Assembly: GCA_001051155.2 (NCBI GenBank)
Contig: JYIP02000007.1
Coordinates: 312,342-376,341, forward strand
Direction of reading: 5' to 3'
DNA length: 64,000 bases
DNA from: Chrysoporthe austroafricana
Lineage: Eukaryota > Ascomycota > Sordariomycetes > Diaporthales > Cryphonectriaceae
Shown in pieces: positions 59,422-64,000 of the stretch. The translations under genes were made by a program, and so were the position numbers. How positions within the stretch are numbered: position 1 is the stretch's first letter; each line of letters opens with the position of its first letter. Under the pieces are notes generated by a model. The model ran no database searches, had not been told where the DNA came from, and was given only the letters and a program-made list of their open reading frames with translations.

Positions 59422-59757
59422 CTACAAAATTACACAGATCGACGTATTGCTTTGTTCGGTGTCCTTTCCTTCGGCCCTGTTTTCAACCATCAGTGACCCG
59501 GGCCCAGCAGCTGTGTTCCACTGCTTTGCCGCCTGAAGTGCAACATTGAACCTAACCCCTGTGCGCTGATCAAATTGGACTCGGTATCGCTCTTGTGAGC
59601 TGCCATTGACGATGTTGCAGATACTGCCGTCGTGGACGAGTGTTGCAGCGAGAGCACTGGTATCTCGAGCCCCTTCTAGGTGTAGCTCGCGCATGCCGAA
59701 GCTATTACCGAGCTGTCGTAGCACATCGTTGATAGTATCGTTGGGCCGGATATCCAT
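59422..59757 (-). CDS. Small protein with C-terminal CaaX box, about 111 aa
   Basis: The family is not recognised. The first ATG is at 59757 (MDIRPNDTINDVLRQL). The frame is open a little further 5' (to a stop at 59836-59838), with a CGCAG acceptor at about 59811, so an upstream exon may exist. The last four residues are CVIL, a CaaX box whose terminal Leu predicts geranylgeranylation and membrane attachment. The first part (PNDTINDVLRQLG, RELHLEGARDTSALAATL, HDGSICNIVNG) has the length and alternation of a ubiquitin-like beta-grasp domain. A membrane-anchored ubiquitin-fold protein is therefore one possibility, not a conclusion. Third-position bias is weak, like its island neighbours. Confidence 0.45.
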   Translation of the reverse strand: MDIRPNDTINDVLRQLGNSFGMRELHLEGARDTSALAATLVHDGSICNIVNGSSQERYRVQFDQRTGVRFNVALQAAKQWNTAAGPGSLMVENRAEGKDTEQSNTSICVIL

Positions 59758-60713
59758 TTCGACTTGACACTTCTGGGTGGTTTCCTCATGCCGCGTTAGC
59801 CTGCGGAAAAGCAGCACGAACGTGAAGCCCACGGTCTACGCTCACAATAGAAGTGAGAGATGGAGGGGAGGGGACATGGGATGGCTGACCTGCTTGAGGG
59901 TGCCAACCCATTCTGCGACTGTCGTGTCGTGCGTTGGAGGACATGCCGACCGGTGCCCGCGATGATCGAGGCTATGCTTCAGTGATATTATGTGAGACAC
60001 ACATAACACCGTGACTAACCAATAAGTTCTAATAAAGATACACTGTGTTCCAGTTCAGAAGGCTCAATGCCTCAAGACAGTATATACTCGGGGAACAAGG
60101 CAGTAAACAAGGCAGAAATCCCAAAGTTCGCACCACCACCATGCTATACCATTCCCGGGCGCTACCCCAAACCGGGTGTGTGACACAGCACAAGAGTGAG
60201 GCTGTTGTTTGATAGGGGCTCAGGCACCTGGACAGCTGCACGTCAGCCCAAGGCACTACTGGTAAGCTACATGTAGCGCATAAGGACCCGGATCAATCAC
60301 TGGACTACTGCTTTTGTAGGCTGTGTTCGGGCGTCGAGCATTCAGCATGCCATGATCGCCTGTTGCATACGCTAGTGGTTCCGCTCATCTTACTGGTAAA
60401 AGCGTGTGTCAGTCACCGGCTACCTAGCAGTTACGGTCGACTTCACAACTCTCAACTTGGTCGTTGCGCGGACAACATTTGTAGGTTTCAATCGGCTGCT
60501 TGGATGAATTTATTTACGAGCACGATTAACACAAGGAAGGTCTCAAGCTCGAGATGTTATGACACGTTACGAATAGTTAGAAATGGCTTGGTTGCTTGGA
60601 CATACAATGGTCAGGGATTCCAAATAGTAGCTCGGTGCTCTGCTTGATGCCCGAAGGCCTGTGCAACAGATTGTACATATGCTTCCAAAATATATAGAAA
60701 TGCTACCAAAAAT
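59758..60713. other. Intergenic
   Basis: Frames are short and without motifs. The right end grades into the Tc1/mariner relic (terminal sequence from about 60670). Confidence 0.45.
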
Positions 60714-61640
60714 TTAGTATTTTGTCAAATCACCTTCTAGACGGATGACCTCTTCGCATCTCTTCGGCATACTTTCCATTAGCTTCCACAAAAACGACCC
60801 CGGAATAGCTTCCTATGCTTTAACCACAGCCGTTCAAAGAGCTTTACCTTTCAGACAACCCATAGGATCTTGGTTATGGATATATTCCTTCATTCGGCGC
60901 TATATATTTTCGATCAGATTAAGATCCGGCAATCTTGCCGGCTACCAAATTGTTCTCCCAAGTAGACTTTTTAAACCGTTCAGCATTCTTTCTTTTCTCA
61001 TCCATTCTTTTGTTTCTTTCGAACCGTGGGTTGAAACGTTATCTTATTGAAAAAGGACTTCCTCTTCCAATTATTTATTGCATTTATCGAAGTATTCTTT
61101 GCTCAAGCTGAGGATTTTTATTGCAATATTTGCGCGAGTTGATATAGCCCTAAATCTTTTCTTCTTTGCCAGTCTCTTCAATTTTTTCCCGTTTCGTTAC
61201 TTTTCTCCTAGAAAAGAGATAGGCTTTTTTTGATACTATGAATCGAGCCCTGAAATATTAGCCTTGCGATCTCGAATTATTACAAAAGTCGAAGATCTTC
61301 CGTCTCGTAAATTGTAAGCTATTAACGCTAAGGAGCTGTTCCGTTTACCCAAATTTCGTTTTAAAAAATATATTGAGATGCCCATTATTGAGGAATAAGA
61401 TATCGATGCTCTTAAGCCTAGCGAATTCGTTCTTCGTAATAAATTTGAGTAAGCCTGATCTTTTTAATTCTTTCCTTCCTTAACCAGCCCAGGTCTTCCA
61501 TAGCTCTTTTCATTGCAGAATCTCGAAGATCTTTACAGCCTTCGATCAAGTAAGGCAATTCGCTCCAAGGGATAAGCCGGTATTCAAGCTTTTCTTCGAC
61601 AAAAGTTTTGATCTTTGCTTTCAGTATTATAGTGGGCAGT
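60714..61640 (-). mobile_element. Decayed Tc1/mariner-type transposase relic
   Basis: The minus strand encodes a DD34E transposase riddled with stops. From the C-terminus: a TKY-stop ending at 60714, preceded by MPKRCEEVIRLEG. Upstream lies PARLPDLNLIENI-stop-RRMKEYI, holding the catalytic Glu, with an expected Trp codon turned into TAG. Further up is LFQ-stop-DNVSTHGSKETKEWM, holding the second catalytic Asp. Near 61410-61480 the helix-turn-helix linker is still recognisable (WLRKERIKKIRL). Strong A/T enrichment and TGG-to-TAG or CAA/CAG-to-TAA/TAG changes are the mark of repeat-induced point mutation. No terminal inverted repeats or TA duplications could be fixed by eye. The element is inactive. 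Confidence 0.85.
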
Positions 61641-62628
61641 GCAGGGGAACAGCGTCAGGGGATTCACCCCCCCCCCCCATTCCGAGCCTATAAGTAGACG
61701 GACCTTTAGCTTCAGCCTTCCCACGTAGGGAAGAGGCAATCAATATATCGCGTTCTTTTCTCTACGTACCTGCCCTGACCAGGCGTCATCCGTGGATAAC
61801 GTGCAGAGACATGACGACCGATCATTCCCCACCGTACGCTCTCTAAGAAGCAACCGCGGTATCCGTCAGCGAGAAACGGAAATAGAATTCACAAGAAAGG
61901 CACTTCGCTGGGGCCATAACTTAGAATCATGCTACCCGTGTCAAGACAGCGCCTGTTCCACAGTCATCCAACACCAGACTCCAGAAGCCGAATTATGCAA
62001 AGTAGAGAGAGCATGCACGAGCCAGAAAAGAATATCACCTAGCAACACAGGAAGGAGCGAACCGTTTAGAAGTCAAAGATGCATTGCCATAACCTGCATG
62101 CCCTCATGTGGAAGACTGCCCGAATCCTTGGGTGAGTCTTGAAAGAAGCAAATAGAACCTGAGTCATTTCCGTTTCCCTTTCCATTCTCCTCAACACCGT
62201 TTTCTCCGTCTTGTAAGAACTCCGAACCTTTGCACCTCCTGCCGAAAGGGCCATAAGGAAACAGGCACTGGTCCGCTTCCTACCACAGTGCAAGACAACA
62301 GTAAGGCATCGTCACTGATCGATCGTTCTCGTTCGCTTTCTGTGCCGGAATCCGTATTTGGTGACCGCGGATCATGTTCGTCGTGATTAGAGGAGGGAAT
62401 CCCTGCTGAGTAGTAGTACAATGTTGTTGAGACAACCCATTCGGAGACCTGGGCCGAATGGAGGAAAAAGGTTGAGCAGCGCGAAGACGGTGGAGCCGGC
62501 CTTGTCTGAATTGTCAGTAGTACCAGTCGTCAAGATGGCCGCCTCGCGCCCTCGGTACCACGCCGATGCAATGCAGCGATAGGCTGTGTTCGGTGATTCT
62601 TAGAGCAGAGTCGAGATCACGTCGAGGA
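61641..62628. other. Intergenic, right border of island
   Basis: A C-run at about 61667-61678 lies next to the transposon relic. A 116-codon frame at 61792-62142 lacks an ATG and any motif. I see no supportable gene. Confidence 0.45.
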
Positions 62629-63988
62629 CTACTCGCCGCGAGCTCGTTTAGCACCATGGGGATTGCCCCAATCACCGCCGCCCTGGTTGCCACCGCTATA
62701 GTTACCACCGCCTTGATTGCCACCGAAGAAGTTTGGGTTGAATTGGCCACCAGACATAGGATTAAAACCTGCTGGGGACATCACCAGGTGCATGGGTTAG
62801 TCACAGTTCCGAAAAGTAGAGTACCACGAGCCATTCGCAGAGGAGGTACACTGCAAGTGGGTCGTAGTCGTGGTGGGGAAGACGCCGGAAGAGAGCTCCA
62901 GAGAAGAGAGAACGGCGTAGCTCACCCATGCCACCCATGCCACCACCCATCATGTTCATGCCAGGCATCATACCTCCCATTCCCATGTTTCCGCCCATCA
63001 TAGGGACAGGCCCCATCATGTTGTTCATACCACCGCGGCCACGCATATTCGGGCCGCCGCCGCGACCAAAGCCTGGGCCCATACCGCCACGTCCAAAGCC
63101 GCCTCCACCCATGTTGTTGAAGCCACCCATGTTGTTGTTGTAGGCATTCATATTGGAGTTGCCGTAGTTCTGGCCGAAGCCACCACGCAGACCACCACGG
63201 TTGTAACCTCCACGGCCACCGCGGAAGTTACCCTGGAAACCGCCACCACTGGAACCGGCTTGGAAGTGGTTGACTGGAGGACCGCTGGGATAGTTGCCAC
63301 CGGCAGGAGCGCCACGGCCCTGAACATCCCGGTTCTGGCGCTGAGGAGCATCCTTTGGCAAGGTCTTGAAGGGGTTGTTTGCATTGTGGAAGGCTACACT
63401 AGCGCGGCGCTGCTGGTTGGAATTGCCATCACCAGACTGCATGCTGTCGATGTAGCGCTTGGTTGCGGTGGCCGCCTGAGGAGACGTGAACTCAACGTAG
63501 GCTTGGCTGTTTCAACTAGGCGTCAGTTTGATATTCAAAAGATGTACAGATTCAGGCTGTGGGTGCAGAAAATACCCCTTGCTCTTGCCGTTGACCTTGT
63601 GCTCGCTGAAGGTGATGTCCTTCAACTCGTCCTCACAGGAAGCAGCATTAACCCAGCCACGGATCTCATCCTCGGTGTTCCACCACTGCATCTCCGAGAT
63701 CAGCAAGGCATTAGTGGCGCCTGGGTCGGTTGGACGGTCATCAGGCTCCTGCTTGCGCTTCACTCCCTGTTGAGGAGTAGAAGAGGCATCCTGGTTGTCG
63801 TTCTGGCCGTCGAAGCTGTCATCACCAATGGCTTCGTGATGCTCGTCGGCTGACTCGTTGTGGTTGCCACCGGTCGTGTCGAGGTCGCCTTGATCATCAT
63901 GATGACCGTACTCCTCTCCACCCTGTCCCTGATCCTGGCCGTTCTCAGCGTCTCCATAGACGTCGATCTCGAACTCCTCGTCAGCCAT
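62629..63988 (-). CDS. RRM and glycine-rich RNA-binding protein, CPSF6-like
   Basis: A 377-residue protein with exons 63988-63576, 63506-62926 and 62768-62629. It starts MADEEFEIDVYGD with an acidic, Asn/Asp/His-rich N-terminus. The RRM covers about residues 88-155: RNP2 is ALLISEMQWW and RNP1 is KSKGQAYVEF, split by intron 1. It is followed by NPFKTLPKDAP. The long C-terminus is RGG/FRGG- and Met/Gly-rich (FRGGRGGYNRGG, MMGGNMGMGGMMPGMNM) and ends HGAKRARGE. This layout matches fungal homologues of CPSF6, the 68-kDa subunit of cleavage factor Im, which binds UGUA-type RNA with the NUDT21-like subunit. Intron 2 is 157 nt. The gene is complete, ending 12 bp inside the window edge. Confidence 0.88.
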
Positions 63989-64000
63989 CTTGTAAACTAG

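Noticed and set aside
61792..62142. 116-codon frame right of the transposon relic
   Set aside because: No ATG start and no recognisable motif; a Cys pattern is present but fits no zinc-cluster spacing.

Overview
The window is nuclear DNA of a filamentous ascomycete (Pezizomycotina, most likely a Sordariomycete). Most genes have short introns with GT..AG ends and CTAAC/CTGAC-like branch sites, strong C/G preference at third codon positions and compact spacing. The proteins are fungal orthologues (AIM11, CMS1, RSR1/krev-1, NOP6, Rac, CENP-T, SHY1/SURF1, MIX17, LRP1, PDCD5, COQ4). There are no bacterial operons, CRISPR arrays, rRNA or tRNA genes that I can support. Splice sites were placed by hand from frame, consensus and family similarity.

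Left part (1-17.9 kb): a two-exon uncharacterised gene, AIM11, another orphan, a prolyl-4-hydroxylase-type 2OG-Fe(II) dioxygenase with one very long intron, a small conserved fungal protein that appears frameshifted, CMS1 (ribosome biogenesis) and a PQ-loop membrane transporter. About 7 kb follow (17.9-25.1 kb) with no supportable gene but many simple repeats.

Middle part (25.1-53.8 kb): the Rap-type GTPase RSR1, a secreted glycine-rich repeat protein, NOP6, a Rac GTPase, CENP-T, SHY1, a UBX protein, the twin-CX9C protein MIX17, LRP1, a mitochondrial ketopantoate-reductase-like protein, PDCD5, COQ4 and a SET-domain lysine methyltransferase. Several pairs are divergent and share promoters: CMS1/PQ-loop, SHY1/UBX, LRP1/PanE-like and COQ4/SET. 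Mitochondrial functions recur (AIM11, SHY1, MIX17, PanE-like, COQ4), as do two polarity GTPases. At 44.58 kb a single N sits at the exact centre of an inverted duplication of the MIX17 3' end. Its left copy decays with distance, which points to an assembly artefact.

Right part (53.8-62.6 kb) looks like an accessory island. It holds an 839-residue protein of unknown family, a divergently transcribed stand-alone patatin-like phospholipase, a small protein ending in a CaaX box, and a stop-riddled, AT-rich Tc1/mariner relic with changes typical of repeat-induced point mutation. These genes lack the strong C/G third-position bias of their neighbours. At the right edge lies a conserved RRM protein resembling CPSF6 (cleavage factor Im). 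The island is the best candidate for an undescribed module, but its function cannot be deduced from sequence alone.
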